DNA of 64,000 nucleotides from Alloacidobacterium dinghuense (GTDB lineage Bacteria > Acidobacteriota > Terriglobia > Terriglobales > Acidobacteriaceae). Position numbers and translations under genes: made by a program. Positions 1 through 10,200 of the stretch are shown piece after piece. The stretch's first letter is position 1. Every line of letters begins with the position of its first letter. A model generated the notes under the pieces. It was not told where the DNA came from, searched no databases, and saw only the letters and a program-made list of their open reading frames with translations. The stretch spans positions 5,642,001 to 5,706,000 of the forward strand of contig NZ_CP060394.1 of the NCBI RefSeq assembly GCF_014274465.1, read 5' to 3'.

Positions 1-750
1 ACCTACTACGGACGCTTTCCTGTGGCGCGCGATCGAGTGCTGATCGAGTTCGCTCCAGGTCGCGGCATTCTGCGTGGAACGAGCTGGGGCGGTGTTGGCG
101 GATTTCCTGCATTTCACCGGATGGTGCTTGGGGATAAGACTACTCAGTCGGATCTTGACGAAGACTGGGAGATGACGCACGAGTTTATCCACTCCGCCTT
201 TCCTTCTGTCGATGACGAGCACCACTGGATCGAGGAGGGTCTCGCTGTCTACGTTGAGCCCATTGCGCGCGTCCAGCGCGGCTTCCTGCTCCCCGAAAAG
301 ATATGGGCCGACATGATGAGCGACATGCCCAAGGGCGATCCCGGCAGCTCTGATCGCGGTCTCGACCAGACACATACCTGGGGTCGAACCTACTGGGGCG
401 GCGCGCAGTTCTGTCTGCTCGCCGACGTCATGATCCGCGAACAGACTCATAACCGAAAAGGTCTGCAGGATGCCTTGCGAGGCATAGTCGACGCGGGCGG
501 TACCATCGATCACGACTGGCCGGTTGAGAAAGCATTCGAAACAGGCGACCGCGCGACTGGAACGCATGTGCTTTCTCAGCTCTATGGCTCAATGCGCGAC
601 ACGCCAAAGCCAGTGGATCTTCAGGGTTTGTGGCAGAAGCTGGGAGTGAGCGACTCCGGTGGCCGCATCCGCTTTGACGATCATGCGCCAGAAGCCGATA
701 TTCGCAAGGCGATTACTCGCTCTCCTTCAATCATCCCGGTAAGTTTTTGA
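1..750 (+). CDS. Putative HExxH metallopeptidase (5' end outside window)
   Basis: The reading frame is open from the first base, so the N-terminus lies upstream of the window; a GTG at 22 is only an internal candidate. A zinc-binding HEFIH motif is encoded at 178-192, and a Glu pair (IEEGLAVYVE, 232-237) about 18 residues later fits the third ligand of a gluzincin-type peptidase. The frame then continues with W/Y-rich sequence and no second recognisable domain. It ends 34 bp from the convergent tyrA stop. The HExxH plus downstream Glu is seen directly; peptidase activity is inferred. The substrate is unknown. An exported or periplasmic location cannot be judged without the N-terminus. Confidence 0.6.
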   Translation, partial: TYYGRFPVARDRVLIEFAPGRGILRGTSWGGVGGFPAFHRMVLGDKTTQSDLDEDWEMTHEFIHSAFPSVDDEHHWIEEGLAVYVEPIARVQRGFLLPEKIWADMMSDMPKGDPGSSDRGLDQTHTWGRTYWGGAQFCLLADVMIREQTHNRKGLQDALRGIVDAGGTIDHDWPVEKAFETGDRATGTHVLSQLYGSMRDTPKPVDLQGLWQKLGVSDSGGRIRFDDHAPEADIRKAITRSPSIIPVSF

Positions 751-784
751 AAAAGCTAAGATGTAAACCGGAAGCTTGAAGACC

Positions 785-1666
785 TTACGGCTTGGACGGA
801 GCGCCCAGGCGAAACCGATTCGCCAATTCAAATTCCTCCCGAAGTTCAGGGGTCTTCAAATGCTCGCGCAGATGGGTCAGGCGCTGTTCGAGTGCAAGCA
901 GGGTTGCAGCCACCGCTTCCGAATTCGTATGAGCGATATCGCGCCACATGGAATAGGGACTGGCCCCAAGCCGCGTCATTTCGCGCAAAGCTCGCCCGCC
1001 GATCGCGCGCAGGTCTTCGTCGTGCGGAAATTTCTCTTCGAGCAGCGCGCTGAGCGCGGTCGAAACGAACTGCGGAAGATGGCTGACCCAGGCGCACAAT
1101 TCATCGTGCCGATCAGGATCCACATCCAGTACGCGGCATCCGAATTTCTGCACCCATGACCGCCATTCCGCTGCTTTTGCCTGCGCCTCAGCTGACATGC
1201 TGGAGTGATCCGCACACTTGGTAAACAGCCATACCGCTCCGCGAAAGAGTTCGTCATCGGCGTTGGCCACCCCGCCTACTTCCTTGCCCGCCATCGGATG
1301 CCCCGGAAGAAATCCGGGCTTGTCGGAATGGTTATAGCGGCCAGCGGCGTGTTGGCAAAGAACGCCTTTGACGCTGCCGACATCGGTCACCAGTTGATGC
1401 GGCTTCAGGATCGAAGCAAGCTGCTCGATATAAATAAGAATGCTGAAGACCGGGCCGCTCAGGAGAACAAGATCGGATTCACTCGCCACCGTCAGCGGCT
1501 CCTCCGCGATCACATCGATGGCAGCGCGGCTCAACGCGACTGCTGCCTGGGCGGGATCGCGGTCCCATCCGAAGATGGTGCCGCGAAAGCCACTCTGGCG
1601 CAATGCCATTCCCACCGAACCGCCGATCAATCCGGTGCCGAGAATGGCGACGCGCTCGATGGGCAT
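785..1666 (-). CDS. tyrA: Prephenate dehydrogenase
   Basis: This is a 293-aa protein of the prephenate dehydrogenase family, which oxidatively decarboxylates prephenate to 4-hydroxyphenylpyruvate for tyrosine synthesis with NAD(P)+. The N-terminus carries a Rossmann GTGLIGGS loop (residues about 10-17). The catalytic-region motif LPGHPMAGKEVGG lies near residue 120 and WVSHLPQFVSTAL near 195, both typical of TyrA. There is no ACT domain after the catalytic part, so it is the short form without a fused feedback domain. It is the last gene of the aromatic operon, starting 2 nt after aroF, which suggests translational coupling. Confidence 0.93.
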   Translation of the reverse strand: MPIERVAILGTGLIGGSVGMALRQSGFRGTIFGWDRDPAQAAVALSRAAIDVIAEEPLTVASESDLVLLSGPVFSILIYIEQLASILKPHQLVTDVGSVKGVLCQHAAGRYNHSDKPGFLPGHPMAGKEVGGVANADDELFRGAVWLFTKCADHSSMSAEAQAKAAEWRSWVQKFGCRVLDVDPDRHDELCAWVSHLPQFVSTALSALLEEKFPHDEDLRAIGGRALREMTRLGASPYSMWRDIAHTNSEAVAATLLALEQRLTHLREHLKTPELREEFELANRFRLGAPSKP

Positions 1667-1668
1667 AG

Positions 1669-2688
1669 CTAGTCGATAGTCCTCTCGACGGCGGAAGCAA
1701 TCACGCGCAACTCCTGCATCAGCTTTGAGAACTGCTCCGGGAAGAGCGTCTGCGCGCCGTCAGAGACAGCCTTATCCGGATTCGGATGCACCTCGATCAG
1801 TAAACCATCTGCTCCGGCTGCAACTGCGGCGCGCGCCATTGCCGGAACTTTGTCGCGCAAGCCGACGCCGTGCGAAGGATCGCCCAGAATCGGCAGATGA
1901 GAAAGCTTCTTTATAACCGGAATCGCGGAGATGTCCATCGTGTTGCGAGTATACGTCTCGAAAGTGCGAATACCGCGCTCGCAGAGCATCACTTCGTAGT
2001 TGCCGCCGGAGAGAATGTACTCGGCCGAGAGCAGCAACTCTTCAATCGTAGCCGCGATCCCGCGTTTGAGCAGCACAGGTTTGCGCACCTGCCCAAGTTC
2101 GCGGAGCAGGTTGAAGTTCTGCATGTTGCGTGCGCCCACCTGGAAGACATCGACATAAGGCATCATCAGCTCAATTTGCGAAATCTCCATCACCTCGCTG
2201 ATGATGAGCAGCCCGGTCGAGTTCCCGACTTCACGCAGCAGCTTGAGTCCTTCCAGGCCCATGCCTTGGAACGAGTAAGGCGAACTGCGCGGTTTGAATG
2301 CGCCTCCGCGAAGGAATTTTGCGCCCGCAGCCTTTACTTTCTCCGCTGCTGAAAAGATCTGTTCGCGACTCTCTACCGAACACGGCCCAGCCATGACGAC
2401 AACCTCTTTGTCCCCAACGGTCACCCCGTTGGGGAAATGAAGGACCGTGCCTTCCGGTCTGAAGCTGCGGCCCGCCAGCTTGTAGGGCGAAGAAATGCGA
2501 TATGCATCCGCCACCCCGTCTAACACCTGAAAATCCTTCACATCGAACGCAGCCGGTGTTCCTACTCCGGCGAGAATCGTCTGCACTGTTCCTGTAGTGC
2601 GATGTACTTTGAAGCCCAGTTCCAGAAGCCGCTCGGTTACACTTTGTATCTGGTCTTCTGACGCATGCTCCTGCATGGCAACGATCAT
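1669..2688 (-). CDS. aroF: 3-deoxy-7-phosphoheptulonate synthase (DAHP synthase, type I beta)
   Basis: This 339-aa protein condenses phosphoenolpyruvate and erythrose 4-phosphate, the entry step of the shikimate pathway. Residues about 1-70 look like the ferredoxin-like (FL/ACT-like) regulatory domain seen in Thermotoga-type DAHP synthases. The barrel follows, with GPCSVES at 101-107, [16 protein letters not shown] near 127-142, a KRG motif and DPSHGVG. Its ATG overlaps the stop of the chorismate mutase gene (ATGA at 2685-2688), so the two are translationally coupled. In the family, the N-terminal domain or an associated chorismate mutase gives feedback control by aromatic end products. That is known for relatives and only inferred here. 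Confidence 0.93.
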   Translation of the reverse strand: MIVAMQEHASEDQIQSVTERLLELGFKVHRTTGTVQTILAGVGTPAAFDVKDFQVLDGVADAYRISSPYKLAGRSFRPEGTVLHFPNGVTVGDKEVVVMAGPCSVESREQIFSAAEKVKAAGAKFLRGGAFKPRSSPYSFQGMGLEGLKLLREVGNSTGLLIISEVMEISQIELMMPYVDVFQVGARNMQNFNLLRELGQVRKPVLLKRGIAATIEELLLSAEYILSGGNYEVMLCERGIRTFETYTRNTMDISAIPVIKKLSHLPILGDPSHGVGLRDKVPAMARAAVAAGADGLLIEVHPNPDKAVSDGAQTLFPEQFSKLMQELRVIASAVERTID

Positions 2689-3014
2689 GATTGCTTTCCT
2701 GTCTCCCCTGTTCGCGCGTCCTTTCCTTTGGCGGACGCAGATCTCTGTGAGGCCAATTCATCCGATTGCAGCGCTCGCATCACATCAATGATGCGCTCAT
2801 AGATGTGCACCAGCTCAATGTCAGGCAGGGGGCCCTTATTGGCTGCGCGCACTTTCTCGAAAATGACGCGCTCGCGGTTCGGCTCGTACACGGGTAGATC
2901 GGTTGCCTGTTTCAGCTTGCCGATGGCTTGCGCTGCCACTGCGCGATCGCTGAGGAGTGCCACAATCTGAAGGTCGATTGCATCGATCTTTTTGCGCCAG
3001 CTTTCAATGTCCAT
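2685..3014 (-). CDS. Chorismate mutase (AroQ type)
   Basis: This 109-aa all-alpha protein rearranges chorismate to prephenate. The sequence [18 protein letters not shown] is a standard AroQ helix 1, followed by the [12 protein letters not shown] helix, the [14 protein letters not shown] segment and a C-terminal helix ending near VMRAL. A Ser/Lys-rich tail follows. I chose the ATG at 3014 because GGAAGG stands 4 nt before it. The longer in-frame extension up to 3266 would run inside trpA and has no such site. It sits 70 bp after trpA and overlaps aroF by 4 bp. A separate mutase next to a type I beta DAHP synthase suggests a possible complex, as known in other bacteria. Confidence 0.9.
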   Translation of the reverse strand: MDIESWRKKIDAIDLQIVALLSDRAVAAQAIGKLKQATDLPVYEPNRERVIFEKVRAANKGPLPDIELVHIYERIIDVMRALQSDELASQRSASAKGKDARTGETGKQS

Positions 3015-3084
3015 GTGTCCTTCCATCGAGCGCGCGACTATACGCCTGCGCCGGAGTTGAATTGCCAGGAATCTTGAAGCGGAA

Positions 3085-3864
3085 TTATCGGGCCAGCGCC
3101 ATGGGTTGGCGCAGACCCTTGATAAATCGTGCGATGGTGCTGGGTGCTTCTTCACGCGTCGACTGCTCAACCAGAGCAACGATGGCACTACCAACGACGG
3201 CCGCATCCGCGAATTCACCAACCGTGGCGAAATGCTCCGCGTTTGAGATACCGAAGCCGACAGCAACCGGCAAGTCGGTAAATCTGCGCAGGCGCTTCAC
3301 CAGTTGTTCAGCGTCCGTCGCCAGAGTCTGCTGTGTGCCGGTGATACCGGTGCGCGAGATCGCGTAGACAAATCCCTGCGACGTCCGTGCAATGCGCTCT
3401 AGTCGGGCATCGGGACTTGTAGGTGCAGCTAGAAAAATGGGAGCCAACTGATGGCGGCGCAGATGCTCCAGATATTCGTCGGCTTCTTCGACGATCATGT
3501 CGGTGATGAGGACGCCATCGACGCCGGCTTCTTTCGCCACTGCGCAGAAACGCTCAAGCCCAAACCGCAGAACAGGATTGAAGTAGGAGAAGATGACCAG
3601 TCCCACTTCGGGGCGGTTCTTTCGCAACTCTGCAGCCAGCGCCAGTACATCTGAGAGTTTCGTGCCGCTCTTGACTGCTCGCTCGCTGGCGCGTTGAATC
3701 ACCGGACCATCCGCCAAAGGATCGCTGAAGGGCACACCCAGTTCAAGCACATCCGCGCCGGCGTCAATCGCGGCGAGCGCGATCTCACTCATGGTTGGCA
3801 AATCAGGATCGCCGGCGGTCAAATACACGACGAGTCCCGGCTTGCTGCTGAAATGAATCGGCAT
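3085..3864 (-). CDS. trpA: Tryptophan synthase alpha subunit
   Basis: This 259-aa TIM-barrel protein cleaves indole-3-glycerol phosphate to indole and glyceraldehyde 3-phosphate, passing indole to TrpB. The catalytic region ELGVPFSDPLADGP (general-acid Glu) lies near residues 41-54, and the second catalytic acid is in GVLITDMIVEEADEY. The phosphate-binding GFGIS motif is near residue 212. The gene begins 4 nt after trpB and the length is normal for the family. The start ATG is followed by a typical MPIHFSSKPGLVVYLTAGDP N-terminus. Confidence 0.95.
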   Translation of the reverse strand: MPIHFSSKPGLVVYLTAGDPDLPTMSEIALAAIDAGADVLELGVPFSDPLADGPVIQRASERAVKSGTKLSDVLALAAELRKNRPEVGLVIFSYFNPVLRFGLERFCAVAKEAGVDGVLITDMIVEEADEYLEHLRRHQLAPIFLAAPTSPDARLERIARTSQGFVYAISRTGITGTQQTLATDAEQLVKRLRRFTDLPVAVGFGISNAEHFATVGEFADAAVVGSAIVALVEQSTREEAPSTIARFIKGLRQPMALAR

Positions 3865-3868
3865 GGTG

Positions 3869-5077
<1,209 letters not shown>

Positions 5078-5110
5078 GAACAACTCCCCTTATGTTTTCA
5101 GCTTACGCCA

Positions 5111-5782
5111 TCATCGCAACGAGGCTACTACTTGCTCCGCTGCAGTTTTCGCTGCAGCGACAAATGCTCTCACCCGCACTGGATCTTTTCGGCCCGGCGC
5201 AGATTCAACTCCGCTTGAAACGTCCACGCCCCAGGGCTGCAAAGTGCGGATAGCTTCTGCGACGTTTTCCGGCTTCAACCCGCCAGCGGCGATGAGCCGC
5301 AGCTGAGGAGAAGAATTCTGAAAGCCGTGGCTCGCCGCTTGCCAGTCAAAGCGAGTGCCGGTTCCGCCCACGGCAGTCGCTGTGCGTGAATCAATCAGTA
5401 CAGCGTCGATGGCTCTCTCGTTACGGAGGATTTTCAGTTGTTTGCCAAAGTCCTGCGCGTAATGGATAACCTGCAAAATACGCAGCGTAGAGCCAAAGTG
5501 ATCGCGCAATTGCAAAGTCAGCAACGGATCGGGACTCGCATGCAATTGCACTCCGGTCAAACCACTCTCCACTACCGTTCGAGCGATCGTCCCAAAGTCT
5601 GCATCGACAAACACCCCGTATTTCTCGATCGTATTCGGAAGGTGAGGCGTGATCACGCTCACTTGCATTGCATTCACGCGACGCGGACTCTCCGCAAAAA
5701 CAAAGCCCACAGCATCGGCGCCCGCCTCAGCTGCAAGCTGGGCGTCTTCAAGATTTGTATTGCCGCAGATCTTGATCCACAT
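5111..5782 (-). CDS. trpF: Phosphoribosylanthranilate isomerase
   Basis: This 223-aa barrel enzyme converts N-(5'-phosphoribosyl)anthranilate to the carboxyphenylamino-deoxyribulose phosphate used by TrpC. The N-terminus MWIKICGNTNLEDAQ contains the KICG motif with the catalytic Cys. A DSRTATAVGGTGTRFDW stretch, AAGGLKPENV and GVDVSSGVE give the second catalytic Asp and the phosphate-binding loops. I chose the ATG at 5782 rather than an upstream in-frame codon, because the longer form would overlap trpC and precede the conserved KICG strand. It starts 4 nt after the trpC stop. Confidence 0.94.
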   Translation of the reverse strand: MWIKICGNTNLEDAQLAAEAGADAVGFVFAESPRRVNAMQVSVITPHLPNTIEKYGVFVDADFGTIARTVVESGLTGVQLHASPDPLLTLQLRDHFGSTLRILQVIHYAQDFGKQLKILRNERAIDAVLIDSRTATAVGGTGTRFDWQAASHGFQNSSPQLRLIAAGGLKPENVAEAIRTLQPWGVDVSSGVESAPGRKDPVRVRAFVAAAKTAAEQVVASLR

Positions 5783-5786
5783 TGCA

Positions 5787-6581
5787 CTACACTCGAGTGG
5801 CCGCAGGCAGCAGAAGCTGAGCAAGAGCCACGCCGGGAGAAGGCTGCCGCATCAGGGACTCCCCAATAAGAAATCCGTGGTACCCTGCATCGCGAAGCCG
5901 CTGCATATCGTTGATCGTGTGAATGCCGCTCTCGGCGACGTGTACCGCTCCGGCAGGCAGCTGCTCCACAAGATCAAGCGCAGTATCCAGCCGCACTTCA
6001 AAGGTTTTTAGGTTGCGATTGTTCACGCCGAACGCTGCGCAACTCAAATTACGTGCCCGCATCAGTTCTTCGGCCGAATGCACTTCGCACAGCACATCGA
6101 GGTCGTAGCGGTGCGCGGCGTCGTTCAGACTCTTTAACTCGGAGTCCGTCAACGCAGTGACGATCAGCAGAATTGCATCCGCGCCGTGCGCCCGCGCTTC
6201 TACGATCTGGTATTCGTCCACCATAAAGTCCTTGCGCAGGCATGGAATCGTAACGGTGGCCGACGCAATTTCCAGATTCTCCAGACTGCCCTGAAAAAAC
6301 GGCTCATCGGTCAGCACAGACAAGGCTGCCGCGCCCGAATTGGCCAGCTCTGCCGCCAGGCTGCGCACATCGAATTCCGGACGGATCAATCCCTTGGATG
6401 GGGATGCCTTCTTGAGTTCGGCAATCACCGCAGGCGCTTCCGCCGCTTTCCTTCGCAGCGCTTGAGCGAATCCTCGTGGTGTGTGTCGCGCCGCACGCTG
6501 TTCTAAATCGCTGATCGGCATGCGCTCTTTGCGCTCGGTAACTGTTTCCCGGGTTTTTGCGAGAATGCGTTCGAGGTGCAC
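5787..6581 (-). CDS. trpC: Indole-3-glycerol phosphate synthase
   Basis: This protein of about 264 aa catalyses ring closure to indole-3-glycerol phosphate. The pattern is typical: an N-terminal HLERILAKTRETV helix, VIAELKKASPSKG, the CLRKDFMVDEYQI segment, VNNRNLKTFEV, VAESGIHT and GFLIGESLM. The chosen start is GTG at 6581, because family members begin just before LERILA; an ATG at 6653 would add 24 unconserved residues. It is the first gene of the aromatic operon. No trpE, trpG or trpD is seen, so anthranilate synthesis and phosphoribosyl transfer must be encoded elsewhere. Confidence 0.93.
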   Translation of the reverse strand: MHLERILAKTRETVTERKERMPISDLEQRAARHTPRGFAQALRRKAAEAPAVIAELKKASPSKGLIRPEFDVRSLAAELANSGAAALSVLTDEPFFQGSLENLEIASATVTIPCLRKDFMVDEYQIVEARAHGADAILLIVTALTDSELKSLNDAAHRYDLDVLCEVHSAEELMRARNLSCAAFGVNNRNLKTFEVRLDTALDLVEQLPAGAVHVAESGIHTINDMQRLRDAGYHGFLIGESLMRQPSPGVALAQLLLPAATRV

Positions 6582-6611
6582 GAAGATATCCAGTAGAAAG
6601 GCGACAAACCT

Positions 6612-6617
6612 AGTATA
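6612..6617 (-). promoter_or_regulatory. Possible -10 element for the trpC-tyrA operon
   Basis: Read on the minus strand, TATACT lies 30 nt upstream of the trpC GTG and is a good -10 match. No convincing -35 hexamer is present at 16-18 bp. Transcription from here would leave a very short leader with no room for a leader-peptide attenuator. This is an inference from one hexamer only. Confidence 0.3.
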
Positions 6618-6769
6618 GCTTTCTACGTTGTAACCCAGCGAGTGGCAGGACATTCCAGATGGTTTGCAGCGGCTCTTGGACTGTCTCTGCTCGAAGAAGG
6701 CGTCCTCTATTCGGACGCAATCGGCTTGCCCAGAGCTACGTCAGCCACAGATGACAATGCCCATTAATA

Positions 6770-6791
6770 AAAAGCGATTGGTGCCGAAGAA
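6770..6791. repeat. Left attachment repeat (displaced tRNA-Leu 3' end)
   Basis: The stretch containing GCGATTGGTGCCGAAGAA is identical over 22 bp to 35238-35259, where the same bases form the 3' end of tRNA-Leu. No tRNA body accompanies this copy, so it is the leftover target sequence moved by integration. After the repeat, the sequences differ at once (A at 6792 against G at 35260), although the next three bases agree again. Confidence 0.85.
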
Positions 6792-6796
6792 AGGAT

Positions 6797-6977
6797 TAGC
6801 CAAGTCCTATTTCGCAAGTCTCTGCAACCAGATGGCTTATTCAGTTTCGCCCAATAACCATGCGGTTCATAGTCACTTTTGTCGTTGATTTTGACATACA
6901 GTGACCGTGATCAATGTACCGCAAATTTGATCAAAACGTTAGCCAGAAATTAGCCAGCATTAGCCAACGTTAGCCAG
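6797..6977 (+). repeat. TTAGCCA(G) repeats at left end, four phased by 10-11 bp
   Basis: Copies of TTAGCCA or TTAGCCAG start at 6797, 6939, 6950, 6960 and 6970, all in the same orientation. The last four are spaced 11, 10 and 10 bp, one helical turn each. Two more copies lie near the other end at 35176 and 35189. This pattern fits arm-type binding sites for the integrase or its accessory factor. The repeats are visible; the binding role is inferred. Confidence 0.6.
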
Positions 6978-7261
6978 AAGTGGTTTCGAAGTATATCTTC
7001 GACCCCAAATTTGGGAGTGTACGCATAAGTTGAAAGGTCCACTCCAGCAAGCCCAGCCGACTTGAAGTCGGACCCCGTAATCTTGACCCAATAAGATGGA
7101 ATTCCCTCGCCGTTTTTGACGCATCAGGTGAGAGTTCTTTCTAACGAGCACTTGCATGGATCGCTGACAACCCCGCAGGATTGCTGCCGAAGCCTTCATT
7201 AGGGAATTAGGAGGCTCTGCGTGACAAAACGGGGTGGTGCAAATCTGGCTATCCCTATCTT

Positions 7262-10200
7262 TCATTGCACTATTAGCGTCAGAGTCTGAGATGTGCTGAC
7301 CATTCCTGCCGTTGCTGTGACTGTGAGCTTGTAAGTTCCGGCGGGGATGTAGGACGTTGTGGAGGGGGGCGGTGTATTGCTGCTACTGCTGCCTCCGCCG
7401 CATCCTATGGCGGCTAGAGAAATGAAGAGCCCAACTGTGCACAGGACGATGGGGAACCAGGCTCGTCTGCGTCTGAACAGTGGCAGCGATCCGAGAAGCA
7501 GGGATGCTATACCAGTGGCAGCCATGACTACTTGCGTAGCGTTGTTGAGGTATGCAGTGGTGCTGGATTGCGTGGTGACCTTTACCGCAAAAGACTGAGA
7601 GCCGCCTGGCATAAGAGCCAACGTCGTCGGATCGACGGAGCAGGTAGCGTTCTGCGGGGCACCCGAACAGGCGAGCGTTACTGTGCCGCTAAAGCCGGCA
7701 CTGCCGGTCAGCACTAGACCGTATGTGGCAGGCTGCCCGCTTGGCACGGTGCTTATCGTCGACCCACCTTGACTGGTGCCGATACTTACTGATGGTGTCG
7801 TGCCTGTTCCGGTAAGTGAAACAGTCTGCGGGCTTGCGCTTGCATTGTCGGCAATAGACAAGGTTCCTGATTCAGCGCCTAAGGTTGATGGCGTGAATAC
7901 GACTGAAATCTGACAGCTGGCATTGGCCGCGAGAGTCGTGCCGCAGTTATTCGTCTGAGAAAAATCACCTGACGAGGTGATACCAGTGATTGTGAGGATC
8001 CCATTGCCGCTGTTGGTGAGAGTGGTCTGGAGGGGCGCGCTGGATGTGCCCTGGTTCTGGTTGCCGAAATCGAGACTCGCGGTCGAGAGCGAGGCCGCCG
8101 CTGCCTGACCGGTTCCGGTGAGGGGTACGGTCTGTGTTCCATTCACGGCATTGCTGGTAATTGTGAGCACCGCAGACCGGGTGCCTGTGGCCGAGGGGCG
8201 AAAGGTGACATTCGTTTTGCAACTGGTTGCTCCACTTACAGTGGAACATTGGCCGGAAGCAATGCTGAAGTCAGCGGCATTGGTTCCGCTGATGGCGAGG
8301 CTGGAGACCGTGAGGTCCTGGCTGCCTGCGTCAGTAATAAAGAGGGGCAGGGTACTACTGGTTCCGTTTAGCACGCCGCCAAAGTCTAGGCTGGGAGTAA
8401 CGTTGATGGTTGGCGGCGTATAGGCCGTTCCTGTCAGTGGGATAGAACTGCTCAGGGTGACACCGGGAGTGCTGACGTTAAGGCTTCCTGTCTGTGGTCC
8501 TGCGGCGGTGGGGTTGAAGGTCACAGACATGACACAGCCGTAAAAGCCGGGCAGCGGATTGGGGCAAGGATTGTTAAGAGTGAAGGGGCCGTCAACGGAA
8601 AGGGTATAGCTCAGAGTCTTTCCCGAGTATGGGTTCGAGATGGAGACGTTCTGGGCGGGGCTGGAACTCCCGACGAGATTGTTCGTGCCGAAATCAAGCG
8701 AGGTTGGCGACAACTCAACCGGGTAGACGCTATTGCCGAGAAGAGTAATGACCTGCGCGTTCGTCTGGTCTCCAAAGTTGATGGTCATGGTCCCGGTGCG
8801 AGCGCCGAGATCCTGCGGCTGGAACATGACATGCACTGTGCAGGAACTAGCCGCAGGTATGGAGCCCGCGCAATTGTCAGTCTCAGTGTAGTCAGGAAGA
8901 GAAAACGTGATGCTCGAGATGGGAACACTCACCGAAGAGATGTTCGTGAGCGTTTCATCGAGCGAATATCCGGAGCCGAGCACGGTTTGAGGCCATCCGA
9001 GTTGGAGAGGAGAAACAGTTACAGCGGAATCAATCTGGCCCGTACCGTTAAGCTGAATCGACGCAGACGCTCCACCGCCGATTTGCAGCGTCGCCGAGCG
9101 GTCGCCGTCAATGACTGGAGTGAAAAGAGCGGCAACAATGCAACTCTGCTGAGGCGCGAGGTTGGATGTGCAGGTGTTTCCGGCCAACGTGAATTCGCTG
9201 TCGCCGCTCAAAGAGACGCTCGGAGCATCCGCCTGCGCATTGCTTACGTTGGTGATCGTAATCGTGCGGTAAAAGGAAGGATTCCCGACCGTTTGTACTC
9301 CAAAGGGAATCCCATTCGTCTCCGAGACCATGAGTGGAGTGGAACTCGACAGAAACAGGGAGGGCACATAGTAGTAGTTCTGTATTCCGTTGTCATACGC
9401 CACGGATACAGAGCCGCCTCCTACCGTGCCGTCGGTCGGCTTCCAGACAACCTGGACCGTGCAATAACTGCCGGGCGATAGAGTGGGAATGCAGTCGTGT
9501 GTTTGCAAAAGAGTGCCTTGAGCGGCAATCGACTGCAGAGCAAGGTTGGCAGCTCCAAGGTTCCAGATGCGAAAAGGATGCGCGACACTTGAAGTCCCTG
9601 TTTGTTGCGGCGGGAAGTAAAGCTGCGACAGATCAAACCAGGGATAATCCGGTACCGGGTTTCCCACGGCTTGCGGGTCCAGATACGGAGTAAATGTCTG
9701 CACTGAGGGCGAAGCATCGCTCGTGATGGTGACAGAGCCTTGGGCCATCTTGCCATTCGCATCAGTAAGTGTGAATACGCAACTGGTTCCAGCAGGAACT
9801 GTGTTGCCACAGTTTCCCCAGTTTTTTGCGAGGCCGCCTGTAAAAGTGATGTCGCTGATATGAAGGTCTGCCGAGCCGACATTACGAAGGGCCAGGAACG
9901 GAAGCTGATATCCAAGGCTTATCTGCGGGTTCGCGCTGGGAGCGATTTTTGCGAAGAATCCCGCGCCCGTCGAAACGCATGCGCTTCCCAGATTGGCCTC
10001 TGTTGAATAAGCACTGCTCCCGACGACGATCAGATCCTGGCCCGAGCATAGGCCCGTTGACGTGAGTCCATTGCTTCCGCCAGGGTTGCCGGCCAGGTAG
10101 ATGTTCCCCAGCGAATCGATAGTCATGGCGGTCGGGATCTGGGTGGTCGTATGCCCCCCGAAAGCGCTTGTTTCGACGGGTTTGCCAGTCTTGTCCAGTT

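Larger units (their letters stand above)
6582..7261. other. Gene-poor left end of the island
   Basis: These 680 bp separate trpC from the first giant SBBP gene. They hold the left attachment repeat (6770-6791), phased TTAGCCA repeats (6939-6977) and a 13-bp string shared with 17874-17886. A small palindrome, CCGACTTGAAGTCGG, lies near 7059-7073. Short open frames occur on both strands, but none has a recognisable product, a ribosome-binding site or coding-like composition. Confidence 0.6.

Noticed and set aside
3015-3266. A longer chorismate mutase N-terminus
   Set aside because: It overlaps trpA by 180 bp and lacks a ribosome-binding site; GGAAGG stands before the ATG at 3014.
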